A DNA stretch of 64,000 bases from Massospora cicadina (lineage: Eukaryota > Entomophthoromycota > Entomophthoromycetes > Entomophthorales > Entomophthoraceae): positions 1-64,000 of the forward strand of contig JAKSZP010006727.1 in the NCBI GenBank assembly GCA_022478985.1, written 5' to 3'. A program made the translations under genes and the position numbers. Each line of letters opens with the position of its first letter. The first letter of the stretch is position 1. Positions 45,112-56,558 of this stretch are shown piece after piece. The notes under the pieces are model-generated. The model had not been told where the DNA came from. It did no database searches and saw only the letters and a program-made list of their open reading frames with translations.

Positions 45112-45139
45112 CCACGTTGTGATCACCAGGGCCAAAGGG

Positions 45140-45490
45140 GAGGCTTAAGATCTCATTTGATCTCAGAAATGTATTCTGGCAAATCAGATGCCTTAATAGC
45201 TAGTTTTAACAGAAAAGTTGATGTTTATGAGGTATAAAATCAATTTAAACGGCTATCTGTCCAACCAGATGCTGCCAAATCTTATTTCTTACTAAATATG
45301 TCAATGAGAAGGGAAATCATCATAAATGGTGCTCTGGACAACCAAATGATGCCAAACACAATATTACAAAAAAGGTGACAAGGAGTGAAATTCTCATAAA
45401 TGGCGCTCTGGACAACCAAATGCTGCCGCTTTGGATGAGGCTGGATGAGCTTCTCAGAAATGTCAATCTAGCAAATCAGATGTCACCAAA
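45140..45490. repeat. Irregular short tandem repeats next to the E 5' end
   Basis: About five diverged units with the core TCTCATAAATGGCGCTCTGG then ACAACCAAATGCTGCC. They occur near 45161, 45253, 45320, 45392 and 45452, 60-85 bp apart. The two units near 45320 and 45392 are nearly identical over ~30 bp. This may be LTR sequence of E, as the T LTR also has tandem repeats. Confidence 0.5.
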
Positions 45491-46139
45491 ACTTTTTTGA
45501 TTAATTCAAATTCAATGATAAGGACGTTGACAAGAGAATGGGCTTTGAGGACATTTTAAATTGAAAAATCTATGTGAAAAGTTTTGATAGCTGCAAAAGT
45601 ACCCACCCAAAGTTCTTGAATGAGTCTAGACGTGGAAATAAGGGTCCAGATCCCCAATTTGTGCCTACTGTAGAGAAGTTGTCCATGGATTCCATGGAGA
45701 ACAAAACCCACTCTGTCCTTGTATTTAAATTATAAATTAAACTGGCAAAATTGCAAAAAACAGCCTTTTCTCTTATAATTACTTAATAAATGTGTGAAAT
45801 TTGGAAATAAAATTTAAAATTTAAAAATAATTTTTATAAGAAACCTAAGGGAAACCATGATGGACTACACTTTGGACTTTGCAAGGCTTTGCATCATTGT
45901 ATGCACTTTCCAGAGGGCAGTCCCTTTTGCTTGGTGCTAGTACCATCATTACTATAGTAAAAACTATAATATCAAGAATTTACCAAGAAAAACAAATGAG
46001 GGATATTACCACAGCAGGGCTATCCTGCTTGTGGGCACTTACCTGGGATCTCTTGCCCGACTGCTTTGTAGAAGTTTTCAGTTACCATGTCTGTCACACT
46101 ATTTTTAATAAATAATATTCTATAAGATAAGCTTCGCCG
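45491..46139. other. No gene recognised
   Basis: AT-rich. A 78-codon plus-strand open frame at 45879-46115 resembles no family I know. Confidence 0.35.
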
Positions 46140-46830
46140 TTGTCATTATACCTAATTCTTTAATCACTTTGGCATCACCCACTTGGTGAGGTGATCAATG
46201 GCCACAATAGTATATCTAAATTTCTTGAAACTATTGGCAAAGAGCCATCAACAATTATAAATACTGTGTACCAGGTGAGATTTGGTTACATTAATTGATA
46301 GGAGGTGGCTTTACAGTAAGGGGCTTCACCTTAACATCCCTTATAACATCTGAGGGTTTCAAAAATATCAAAATGCATTAATTTCTCAATAGTAGTGCTG
46401 TTTCAACAGCTCAAGAATCTACTTAGAATGATCAATTCTTGTCGCTTTGTGGACCCCAATAATAGTATCATTTTTCTCTGTTATCCAGGTATACAATATT
46501 GCTTATTGTTGATGATTCTATAGAGCTTTCACTTTTGACAATAGCGTTATTCCTTAGAAATCTTCAAAGAGCACTGAAAGTCTGAATGTTCATTGCTTGG
46601 TTGTTGAGTTAGTTTTTTTAGTTATTGGACAAATTACCCGCCAAGGCCAAAGTGGTCAGTTAAGATAAAAAAATCAGCGTTTTGATGATTATGTTGGGCA
46701 GTGTTGAAAAAAGATTTTAGGCTAGTAATAATATACCCCATTTTTCCAGCCGCCCTTACAGCTCCTTCAGATTCTGTAACCATTGAAGGGTTTCATGTTG
46801 GTATTAAATAATTGTTGACTTAATTCCTGG
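46140..46830 (-). pseudogene. Ty3/gypsy pol scrap H (RNase H and integrase core)
   Basis: Minus strand. TLQWLQNLKE, then AAGKMGYIITSLKSFF and HNHQNADFF (46650-46830), matches the RNase H end of A (LRWLQQMKD, LARWALRLQSYDF, HQNADGL). KFRYTIVAIDHLTKWVMPK (46180-46240) is the integrase core start, with the first catalytic Asp. Everything beyond is lost at about 46140. It is a relative of A rather than of E. Confidence 0.65.
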
Positions 46831-47689
46831 TTTGAAAATAAAGGTTATGATATGAGCACAACTCCATTACTTAATTTTGCCCAAAAATTGATTTTGCATT
46901 GTAAATGGCCCAATTACTTTTCATTAAAATCCTTTTCTCTAAAACATTTTTGTACCATAGTTGCTTTTTACAATGGTCAATGTTCCTCATCATGAGAACT
47001 ATAATGAAATTTGAGTAAAAAAGATTTAATCTATAAGTATTATTTATCCATTTAATTAAAGAGGTATCATAATGTCAAACTTATCATTTATTTGTTTAGA
47101 TCTTTAGCGTAGTTTTACCTTTACTAAAGATTTGTAAGCTTACTGTTTAGTCATACTATATAGTAAGCCAAGAGCTGAATTGAGCAAATAAACCTGTGAA
47201 TTTAGCGTGTTAAAGGACATTGCGCTGCACAAGTGGTTCTCACGAGAGGGTTGTACTAGCAAAAAGAAGAAATTTTAACCTTACTATTGAGCTAACTCAG
47301 GAAGCAAGAGATGGCAAGAAGTGTTGATCAATCCTCTTTTATGTCAATCCTCCTACTTCTGGTTGAATGGTACTAGAGGATTTTGGATTCCAGTATATTT
47401 TTTGATAAAGAGATCTGAGACTTATTTTCACTGCGGAGCAGCTGAGACTAATTAGACAAATGTTACTTTGGGAATTCTGGATTTTTGGCCAAAACAATCC
47501 GATCTAGTATCCATTTTATAAAACATCAGAATCAGGACCAGCTAATTAAGCTATATGAAAATTTTTGGCCTTGATCCATAGTCAATCCTACAACAAGCTA
47601 ATAGACTAATCCAGATTTGGCACTACCTCCCTGGGTATTTTCATCATACTGTACAAATTTCCCAATTAACTATTTTTTTGCCATAACGC
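46831..47689. other. AT-rich stretch, nothing recognised
   Basis: May contain older parts of H (RT side), but no motif could be read. Confidence 0.3.
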
Positions 47690-48484
47690 CCTAATTATAA
47701 AATTGTTAACAGAAATCAAAAAACTGTGGAAGCTTTGCAAGATTTGAATAGGCAATTAGAAACCTGTTCAGGGTGTTTGGCAAGCAGTTAGCAACAACCA
47801 TAGTTTTAGTTTAAAGATTTCACAACAACTGAACAAACTAAAAATCAATTATACCAAAATGTGTTTGCCATAGGTATCAAGATATGGACAACTGCAGAGT
47901 TGCAAGTAAATTGATTTAAGGAATAACTCAATTCTGAGCGGAAGTTAAACTTAACATTATCAATTCAGGGATATTAGGTAACAGATTATCTGTTTGAAGA
48001 AACTTGACCAATACACTCAATATGAGGTGGCCGCAAAGCATTTTAGAAGCAACAATGATACCACAGACCGCCTAATGTCTGAATTACAACAGATCATAAA
48101 CCTACAAGCAGTAATGCAGCAGAATATTAAATGTAAAAGAGGATGGACTAGACACCCCTAATAATATAGAAGAGATCTTCTCCAGTTAAACAATGAACTA
48201 TAACATAAAGTCCCTAACTTTCATAACATGGAGATTACCCGCAAGGATAATTAGATATATGTGCTAGTATATGTGACATACAGAGAAATCTTACAGAATT
48301 ATGATAATGAAAGAAACAATACCTTTGGGAACATAAGAATTACACCTCTTGGAATTGATAAACCGAAGACAACTTAAAGGGTGGTTGATGTATGTGCCCT
48401 CGTCAAACAATGCCTGATGCTCTACCAGAGCTATCTAAAGAAGAACCCTTAGAAGAGGAGGCTAACCAAGATACTGTGAACTAA
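47690..48484 (+). pseudogene. Possible Gag-like coiled-coil relic
   Basis: Plus-strand text is rich in Gln, Leu, Glu and Asn in a heptad-like pattern (KTVEALQDLNRQLETC near 47720; DRLMSELQQIINLQAVMQQN near 48070) and ends in MPDALPELSKEEPLEEEANQ before a stop near 48484. The pattern resembles the coiled coil of the A/B Gag, but no knuckle or capsid block was found. It could be chance, as translation is interrupted many times. Confidence 0.25.
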
Positions 48485-49379
48485 ACTTCTCGTTCAGTAC
48501 CAACTTTGTTTTTTTTCTTTGCCCCCTTCTGTGGAGATGCCAACCCATAAAATGAGGTCAACTTGAGCTTGTAGCCCATGGTCTTGTGTTAGTTCTGCAC
48601 CAGTGATGTCCTTATTGGGAAGTTTCTATCCAAGATTCCAACAATTTCATACAGTTAATCTTAATAAGTTTGACAAGTATAGAAAGGTGCAAGCATTCTT
48701 TGAGTTTTAAAAAGCCCTAGAGGCTCCTAGTTCAGGCAAATTTGCGGGATGAAGGAATGGGGTACTGAAACCCACCACACTAGGGCTGCGCAAACCTAAC
48801 CACTATCAAATGTGAGCCTAACCGTGATTGGGTATAGCCCACACTACCTGAAACTGACATATGCCCGCTCTGTTTAAGTACTGGGCAGCTCATCTGCACC
48901 AACCAGGACAGGCAATATGCCTCTCATCTCCCTTGAAGGAGACAAGACCTGATGACCCCCAGGTTTAAGGCCCCTGAGGGGGAAGAAGCCAAAGCCCTCC
49001 CATTTGTCACATGATTTTTTAGCAAAGTTGTGCTATCTGACCATTTTTTTGTCTAGGAAGCCTTGGAGTCCTTTTGGATCTGCCATAATTTCTTGCATAA
49101 TTAGTTTTGCCACCATCCGGCTCATGCCAACCAAAGTAGCAGCTAGCTGAGCTTCAGGGAAACTCAGCAAACTGCGACATTTATTGTAGGCAGATGCACC
49201 AAAGCGCAGGCAACCAGGATTGCCCATCCCTTGTCCAGGGGTCCGCACCCATGCAGCCCCAGCTTGTGGGGAGGCCATTTGACAGGCACCATGTCTGACT
49301 AATACCCCCCTTCCTACCCATATCCTATCCTCAGGGAATGTTAGATGTGAGCCTGAGAGAGTGTCACCTTTGCTAAGAA
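48485..49379. other. Unassigned GC-richer stretch with 81-codon minus frame (49033-49278)
   Basis: The minus-strand frame (MASPQAGAAWVRTPGQGMGN to DPKGLQGFLDKK) is free of stops but matches no family I know. It lies directly upstream of R copy 2 and could belong to its leader. Nothing else recognised. Confidence 0.2.
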
Positions 49380-51050
49380 TGGGTGGTGCTCTTGTTCCCT
49401 ACAAAAAAGGGTCCAAGAAGGGTAGCTGTTCCTCTCATCTCACAGGGCAATCTTGCCCATGTGGTAGATGAGGGATGGGCAACAGCTCTCCCTTTAAAGA
49501 TTCCATCCCCTGTCCCCACAATTACTTCTGCTAAATTACTCCAGCAATTTGAGGGAACTTGCGCTGAGGTCTTTGAAGGTTGGCACCCCAGGTGGTAAAA
49601 GGTCTTTATGAAGTCAAGGGCAACGGGTCCTCAAAATTAAGGTCCAAAAGCCTTAAACCCTTGGCAACAAAGCCTGATGGGCGCGCACATTTGATAAATG
49701 GAGTATCAAGTGTCAAAGCCTCTGCAAACTCCCCAGTGGCATTGTGCTATTTGGAAATGTTGTTGTTGATTTAAATACTGCCTCGAAAATTTTGGTAACA
49801 AAGCCCAATGGGCGTGTACCTTCTAAGACAAATGTGCCTAAGGTCAAATCTTTGGCGGAACTCGCCAATTGCATTGGGTCATCGTCAAAAATCGCCGCTA
49901 GCTCAGAACCTGCCTCAATAACATTGGCAACAAAGCCCAACGGGTGTGTACTTTCCAAGACAAATGTTTTATGATGAATCTTCACCAGTTCTCGCCAATG
50001 GCATTGGGTCATCGTCAAAAGTTGCCGCCAGCTCAGACCCCTCCCCATAAATATAAAATCATTGTTCAATGAATTGCTTGGACAAACAGATGCCAAAGCA
50101 ACCAGGCGTGGGAGATTTTGGTACCCTGAACCCGTTTCTGACCTCTTGGGATCGCCCCTATGTGGTGTGGCCTTGGGAGGTTCCTGTTGCCCATCATGGT
50201 GAGGCGCCATTGCACTAACCATCAAAAACGTGGTAAAACTGAGATTTGGGCATCTGAGGTCAAATTGACAGTGACTCAGCCTTCTTCTGATTTTTTTGAA
50301 TTTGGTTTAAACTAATTTTTGTTTTTCTTCCCCTCACTCAAAGTTTGGCAGGTTAGGTCAAATCTTAAGGGCCCCAATCCCATGCTTTTATAAGTTATTC
50401 CCCAAATTGATCATTTATTTAAGCAGTTGTAACACACTGAGGAGATTGATAGTCAATTTTTAATTTACTATTCATTAATAAAACTCCCCCAAGCTCCTGT
50501 TATTTTGATTTGATTAAAAATCTTTTCCTTGCCAAACTCCCTATGGCACTAATAATGTGGCTTTTGGGCCCCATATTGGCTAGGCCATCCAAGTTATAAT
50601 AGTAACAATAGTTCCTACCACAGTCAACTGGGTTTATTGCATAAAAAATTTCTTGGAACTCAACCCAATTGTTGAGGCCATCCGTCAGCAGTATATTAGT
50701 ATCCTGTGGACCCAACTATCCACACTCTAGGTGAGGAACTGCCCCCTCGCCACTGTTTTCATACCATTTCTCCTATGTAGAGCCTCAGACTACACTGATT
50801 CAATCGTGCAGCTCCCTGCACCAAGGACCGCCAGGTCTGGAGTTGTAACAGTCTGGTTCCTTGCTGGGTTTCTTTTCTGCTTGTGCTACCAGCATTAAAT
50901 TGTTACCCATCTCTCTGCAAAAGTCAACGTTGTTTGAGTGGCAATGCCTCTGGCATGCTGGCCTTCCTTTTGGGTGCTTTTGCATCCCAACTGTCAGGAC
51001 AGTCTAAACCTTATCTGCCATCTCCCCGAAAGTAGAAACACGTGATATCA
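49380..51050 (+). pseudogene. Coding repeat family R, copy 2
   Basis: Better copy of the family seen at 1-1320. Plus-strand blocks: VAVPLISQGNLAHVVDEGWA and LLQQFEGTCAEVFEG near 49420-49580; three tandem ~44-residue units (49661-50054, see separate entry); LNPFLTSWDRPYVVWPWEV near 50120-50180; and a hydrophobic C-terminal block near 50820-51000. Frames change several times. The function is unknown. As a dispersed, decayed, coding repeat it is probably part of a retroelement, but no reverse transcriptase, protease, knuckle or LTR was tied to it. Confidence 0.5.
49661..50054 (+). repeat. Three 131-132-bp tandem units coding a 44-residue repeat
   Basis: Units begin at 49661, 49792 and 49924, each with TTGGYAACAAAGCC. 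In frame they read LATKPDGRAH, LVTKPNGRVPSKTNV and LATKPNGCVLSKTNV, the second and third also sharing SLAELANCIGSSSKIAASSE. The spacing is a multiple of three, so the array kept a protein phase when it arose. Confidence 0.75.
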
Positions 51051-51567
51051 AGTCAGCACAGTCATCACTACCATCCTGCACTTCTTTCAGGCCAATTCAG
51101 GACCCAACCAACGTGTCTCTCTGGGTTCTGGTGTTATCTACTCACTCATGTTTCCATGGGCTTTTCCAAGTTGCGCCACAAGGAGGTCCCAGCTTACTCT
51201 AACTAGCTCACCCATGCAAGCATTCTTCAAAAAATGTTCAATATGACTGTTGGGATTTACTCTACTATATGTGAAGCCTCTACTTTGGGGTTACAAAATA
51301 TAGCTTTAGGTCCAATTTGTGCTCCCCATTTGATTGGGTTGAGCTATTACAAAGGTAGCAGTATTCAAGACTTTAGGGACAAAACCTGATAGCATTTGAG
51401 TATTCCAACTTATTGGCTTTTGATGCGGAGGATGACTTATGCTTTTTAAATTATCTATTAAAGTTTACCAGTGATCAATGCTAAGGGTTATCATAGACTA
51501 GGCATTTTTATGCCATTTGTCTCCTAAGTGATACATCTATTTCCAGCTTAACTGGATCTTTTATTCA
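51051..51567. other. No gene recognised; target region of element B
   Basis: Continues after B at 58633. The uninterrupted target read TTATTCACTCTCTATTCTCC. Confidence 0.4.
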
Positions 51568-51572
51568 CTCTC
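51568..51572 (+). other. Target-site duplication of element B, left
   Basis: ctctc, identical to 58628-58632. Confidence 0.85.
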
Positions 51573-51988
51573 TGTCAGGATTTGAGATAACAAATGAATT
51601 GAATTCCCCACTTCTGGATTGCGCTGTACTGAATTGGTTCCCAAACCTATCCAAACGAAATTGAATTCAGGATCCTCCTCCCCAATTTGTGAGTCACGTG
51701 GGGCGTCATTTCCACCAATTAAGTCAGGTGGGCGGCTAAATCCATTGATGATGCCCAGGATGTGGCCAATCTGGAAGATCAGGATAGATCCTAAACAGAT
51801 GGGGCCGCGACAATCCCTGAGGCACCAAGTCCCCACTCACCCTATAAATATCAAATCCTTTTAAACTTAATAAATATATTTTAGTATCCTAACCAATTTT
51901 CCGCTTCCTTCTTGACCTCTTCTGCAAATTTTCAGCTTTGAGCCACATTTGGACCTCAGCGACAGTCTAGAGAACTGTAGCACTGACA
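51573..51988 (+). repeat. 5' LTR of element B
   Basis: Contains CCCTATAAATATCAAATCC (promoter-like box, about 51838) and AATAAATATATTTT soon after. TG...CA ends. Confidence 0.93.
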
Positions 51989-51992
51989 AATG

Positions 51993-52010
51993 TGGTGCTC
52001 ACTACAGGGT
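51993..52010 (+). other. Primer-binding site of element B
   Basis: TGGTGCTCACTACAGGGT, four bases inside the LTR end. Identical to that of A except for the last base. Confidence 0.75.
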
Positions 52011-52045
52011 GCTATGAGCTGTCCCAAGTGAAAACGTCTAACACA

Positions 52046-53420
52046 ATGGAAAATACTAGCAGCCCTGAAGACCAAGCCGCTGATCAGTTGAGAAGCGTTA
52101 CCTTATGGGTTAGTACTTTGCGGCATGAAATACAGGCTGCTTGACCTGAAATGTTAGAATTCAGGGCTTTCTTTCAGTTCACCCTGCCTTCTATCGATGG
52201 AAATCAGTACCAACTTCAGTATGAGAACCTTAATGAGGTTGTCCAACAACTAATAAATGGCATCTACTCCGTGGGTGCCTGCTCAAGCCATTCCTGCGAC
52301 TCTTCCATTCCCTCTACCATGCAGGACCTCTACAACTCAGCCCAGCTGCTAGCAGCAGAACTCACATTGGGTCCCAAACGTTACCTCCGCAACTTTGTTC
52401 ACCCCGCTATCCATCATCTACTCTAACTAGAGTGGTTGCACCATCAGGAGGTCTCCCAACAACTGGGGCTCACCCAGGCCCTACAAACCCATATCATCGA
52501 TTTTTATAATGCAGCCTCCTCCTTTGTTCATAACAACCGTAAGGCCATTGTTGATAACTGATGATTGATCAATGAAGTCCAAGATCAAATGGTGGTGTTA
52601 GATAGCAGGATCTCTGGCTATCTTGAGGATGAGCTGCTTCAGAACGTCCAACGCCTCAAAGCAACTTAGAATCAACGCCTCCTTCAAGTCGAGGATCTGG
52701 TATGAACTCTGCAACAACACTATTGGGAGCCGGCCTCTCGTGACTACCCATCCAGGAGTGAAGGTCCTGAAGGGCGTGAGGGACCCAAAGGGCCAGAGGG
52801 TCCTTGAGGACCCCCCAGGCCCCCAGGCCCTCGGCTTCCACCGCTGCTGGCCCTGAGGACTCATGGTGGAAAGATGTGATGACAGCCTTGGCTGCCTTAT
52901 GTGATCAAAGTCAGAATGTAGCTCATGGGTGAAAACTCCAAGTGGACAGAGTCCCCCTCGACCATAGGGTCTTCATTGACGCCCTTTTGGATGAAATGGG
53001 AAACTTAAGCGCTTTTGCTGAACTTAATGATGCTTGCATCTCTCAGCTAAAGCAAACCTGCTGAGGGTTTGAACCCCATTTGACCACCCTTGAGGGCCAG
53101 CTCACCTCCAGGGTGCTGACATTCAATCTTTAAAGGAGCAAATCACAAATAAGGCTTCCGTTTCCTCCTTCAACCGAAATTGGGATAATATCCAGGAGGA
53201 CCTTGAGGGCCTATGACAATGGTAAACCAGCAGGGACCCCGTGACTATGCAGAAACTAAGATCTTGGAGCCAGCGCCTTTCCCTGGTGTTAACACCCTTT
53301 CCACTCCGCTTGTAACTAACTTTAAACCTAATTTTAAAATAAGAAAGGTTCATTCCCGTCCAGGAGAGCATTGCCTCCTTCTTATATGCATACGAAAGCT
53401 CCATGGAGGAGGCCACTGAT
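52046..53420 (+). pseudogene. Gag N-terminus, collagen-like run and coiled coil of element B
   Basis: Starts at ATG 52046 (MENTSSPEDQAADQLRSVT), as in A. FRAFFQFTLPSIDGNQYQLQ and FVHPAIHHLL follow to 52430. Around 52760-52830 lies a Gly-Pro-X run (REGPKGPEGP, a stop, GPPRPPGPR), then WWKDVMTALAALCDQSQN, a helix and GVNTLSTPLVTNFKP near 53285-53330. Several stops break it. The layout is the same as A, so the collagen-like segment is a family trait, not a sequencing accident. Confidence 0.8.
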
Positions 53421-54452
53421 CAGCAGAAGGTAAAGCATATCCACTCCTGACTAGATAGCACCGCCTGGGAGATCATGACCCCCCAATTGAAGTTGTGCAC
53501 AACTTTAAGACAGATCCATACATCCCAAATCCAAGAGTTCTGCAGCAATCAAACCATGGCCAACCAAAAACAGGCTTTCATGGGTATCTGACTGAGTAAA
53601 GGGGAAAGCCTCATAGAGTTCGCCAGCCACTTTTATGCCCAAACACAACTCTTAGTCACTAAAAATTGTATCACCCTGGATGATGCTATTACTGCTGTCA
53701 TTTCTGCGTTGGGATCCTACCCTGAGGTTCAAATGCATATGATTGGACAGAAGAATGGGTTTACCTGCATCCAAAAGATCAAAGAAGCCCTTAACGAGAT
53801 CCCTACATTGACTCTAAACTCTAAGGCTACCTTCACAGGACTCTACAACCGTCCTAGAGTCCATGTGGTCAAAAACCAGAAAAATCCTTGACCCCGATGA
53901 ACTTACTGTAACAGTTTCAGACACAGTGCCAAGATCTGCTGGAAATGACTTGCCGAGGAGATGGGAAAAGGGCCATCAGCATGAAGGATGAGGCGCTTAA
54001 TGCTGAAATCCCTACCCAGCCTCAAGTATCCTCCCTAACCTTGAACGAACCATGAGCTACAGCATCTGGAGAATAAGTTTTAGTATCCAATGAAATAAAG
54101 AAATTGATACTGCTTACTCCTCTTTTGATGACACTCTCATGTTCTTCACACTACCACCCCAGTTTGGAAGTCTGGTTACCCAGTTAGCAGTTCAAGTTCA
54201 TAAAATACCAGTCCTTGCCATAGTTGACAGTGGCTCCCCCATGAACGCAATATCATTAAGTTAATGAAGCGCATCAAGATTGCTCCAGATATGCCACAAT
54301 ATGGAGTATGGCATGGCTGGCCCCAGTGTACCCGATCTATAGGGGCTTATTCCTCTCTGCCAATATGGTATGGGAATCTTGCTGTAAGCACACCCGCCAT
54401 CGCTCTAGATAACCATAGCTATGATATGCTCCTCAGGACTCAATTTCTTTGA
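53421..54452 (+). pseudogene. Gag capsid/nucleocapsid and protease of element B
   Basis: Capsid near 53440-53760, with NQTMANQKQAFMGI and ALGSYPEVQMHMIGQKN. The knuckle near 53895-53945 reads R-stop-TYCNSFRHSAKIC, its first Cys codon turned into a stop. Protease near 54205-54250 has AIVDSGSPMNAIS (DSG intact) and ends near 54448 with LLRTQFL. Same functions as in A. Decayed by stops and one frameshift near 54260. Confidence 0.8.
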
Positions 54453-54664
54453 GACTATTCGGCAGTACTTCATTATGATTTCAGCTTTCTATTTTTACCG
54501 GGGCATCTTGTCCCACTGATCTTTGAGACCACTCACGATTCTAAATCTGAGGTCAAAGCCCAAGCTTGTTTTCTGGAGAGTAAAGCTGAATCAATCGGCT
54601 CAAATACCACATTAGGGGCTCTTAAGTCTGACTGCCCCCTCCTGCTGTTTATGAGCAAGAAGGC

Positions 54665-56004
54665 ATGCCAATATACTTACCTAAGGTGACTACAATACCC
54701 CCAAAGTCCCAGGTCATTGCTGACACCTGGGTTCATGTTAACGTCCCCTTGGGATATCTGTTGGAAGTCCGAGGCCTAGACAACCCATCCACAAAAGAGG
54801 TGCTAACCTGCCTGGGGATCCTAGATCTAGCAAAAGCTGGATCTATATCAGTGCTGTTGGACAATCTTACTGACAAACCCAAAATAGTAGGTCCAAACAG
54901 CCCTGCCGCCTATGTCCACCTACTACCGGTGGAAGCTATTGCTGATGTCCAAAGCTTTGAGGACTTGAAAGATATTGGCTTGGAAGCTCCACCATCGGTT
55001 ATTCTAATCAATACTAATGTCAGCAAAGACCTCTCAGACAACCAACAACATAATGCTCAAGAGTTGTTATAAGAGCATTCAGACTTATTTTTGACATCGA
55101 CCTATGACTTTGGAAGAATGAATGGAGTCCTACATCATGTATAAACTGTGGATGCTCCTTTCTTCTGGTCCTGACTTTACCAAAAGAGCAAGGTTTAAGA
55201 GGCTCAGGTGACAGTTGAACTCAAACAACTACCTGGCGCCGGACTCCTGATACCATCATGCAGCCCTTGGGCCTCTCCTCTTCTGCTGGTTCGGAAGAAG
55301 GACAGCAGCCACCAGGTGATGATGGACTATTGATGACTCAACTCCATCATCAAGAAGAACAGTTATCCTCTGCCCCAAATTGATGATTCTCTCCGTCTTC
55401 TTGCTGGATCCCAGTACTTTTCCGCCATGGACCTTGCCAGCGGATATTGGCAGGTTGAGATCTTCTCTGAAGACTGAGCTAAGTGTACTCTCATAGCCAA
55501 CAAAGGTCTATTTGAGCTCACAAGGATGCCCCAGGGCCTTTGTAATGCCCCAGCCACTTTCCAATGTGCCATGGATGGGATCCTTGGGGACTTAAAGCTT
55601 TCATGCGTCCTTGTCGACCTAAATGACATTACCGTTTTCTCCCAAACCTTTAATGGGCCCATCAAGCATCTATGGGAGGTCTTCAATCAGCTACGTTAGG
55701 CGTCCATAAAGATTAAACCTTAGAAGTGCTCCTTCTTCCAATCTGATTTAGAGTTCCTTGGATACAAAGTTTCCAAGGGCAGCATCCAGCCTATACTAGA
55801 CAAGGTCGACACCATAAAGAAGATGACACGCCCCCAGAGCTTAAGGATAAATCTAGGTATTCCTAGGCATGGTGGGCTATTATCATCAGTTTATCACCCA
55901 GTTTGCCAACCTCGCTGAGCCGCTGTTCTACCTCCTGCAGAAAAATGTGCTGTTCAAATGGCAACCTGAACAAGAACAGGCTTTTAATGCCTTGAGAACT
56001 GCTC
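54665..56004 (+). pseudogene. Linker and reverse transcriptase of element B, catalytic box DLND
   Basis: Linker 54665-55140 matches A. RT: SPLLLVRKKDSSHQVMMDY (55275-55330), SYPLPQIDDSLRLLAGSQYF, MPQGLCNAPATFQCAMDGIL, then LVDLNDITVFSQTF (about 55609-55640). The YLDD box has become DLND, with Tyr and the first Asp changed. The thumb FLGMVGYYHQFITQFANLAE near 55860-55920 is readable. The RNase H side is cut by the mariner-type insert at 56007. Inactive. Confidence 0.85.
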
Positions 56005-56006
56005 TA

Positions 56007-56556
56007 CACAGTGCATTCAAAAAGTTCTGGAACTAACGTTTTAAAGACACAACTTAACAATAAATAAACTTTCTTTTATCATAATTTAACATACAACCTT
56101 TCCCTCTCTATACATATTTATATTGCTAAAACAATTGTTAAAAGGTATGCACATAGTTCCTATTTTGTATAACCATGTTTAAACTAGCTTTCTCATTCTC
56201 TGAATTGTCTCTACTTTATCAAAAGGATATAACTTCAGTGCCACCTTCAGATTAGAGAACAGAAAGAAGTCAGACAGAGTCAAATCTGGTGAATAGGGTA
56301 AATAATCATAATCTGAAGGTGGCACTAAAGGTTAATCTTTTTGATAAGTAGAGACAATTCAGAAGAATGTGACAGCTGGTTTAAACATGGTTATACAAAA
56401 TAGGAACTATGTGCATACCTTTTAACAATTGTTTTAGCAATATAAATATGTATAGAGAGGGAAAGGTTGTATGTTAAATTATAATAAAAGAAAGTTTATT
56501 TATTGTTAAGTTGTGTCTTTAAAACGTTAGTCCCAGAACTTTTTGAATGCACTGTG
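56007..56556. mobile_element. 550-bp inverted-repeat element derived from a mariner transposon
   Basis: Inserted at TA (56005-56006) with TA repeated at 56557-56558, splitting RNase H of B. The arms 56007-56254 and 56309-56556 are 248 bp each and are inverted copies with only a handful of mismatches. They begin CACAGTGCATTCAAAAAGTT. The 54-bp centre and left arm hold the end of a mariner transposase (next entry). It is a non-autonomous fold-back made when one end of a mariner, including the transposase 3' end, was copied in inverted orientation. Confidence 0.92.
56179..56307 (-). pseudogene. C-terminal end of mariner-type transposase
   Basis: 43 codons on the minus strand contain YSPDLTLSDFFLFSNL and end at a stop at 56179. 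In mariner transposases (DD34D family) the motif YSPDL carries the third catalytic Asp and is followed by P-SDY/F-FLF-LK, which fits. The first two Asp residues and the DNA-binding domain are absent. The opposite arm carries an inverted decayed copy of most of this stretch. It cannot make an active enzyme. Confidence 0.85.
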
Positions 56557-56558
56557 TA

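Larger units (their letters stand above)
32340..45128 (-). mobile_element. Chromodomain Ty3/gypsy element E, interrupted by D
   Basis: Minus-strand element in two parts, 39611-45128 (Gag, RT, RNase H, integrase N-terminal half) and 32340-33080 (integrase end and chromodomain). Element D (33081-39610) lies within the integrase. When D is skipped, the integrase text runs on in a sensible order: a LPLAQFS-type block on the right side and FFTNYGFVLSFNVDPKCES on the left. Old and full of stops. LTRs were not identified; a PBS-like TGGTGATCACAACGTGG (45112-45128) is a possible 5' boundary. Confidence 0.7.

Noticed and set aside
45140..45490. CRISPR-like array
   Set aside because: Units are diverged, irregularly spaced and lie in eukaryotic retroelement DNA; there is no constant direct repeat with unique spacers and no cas gene.
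56007..56556. Assembly artefact producing an inverted duplication
   Set aside because: The arms differ at a number of positions, and a clean TA target duplication interrupts a known reading frame, as expected for a real insertion.
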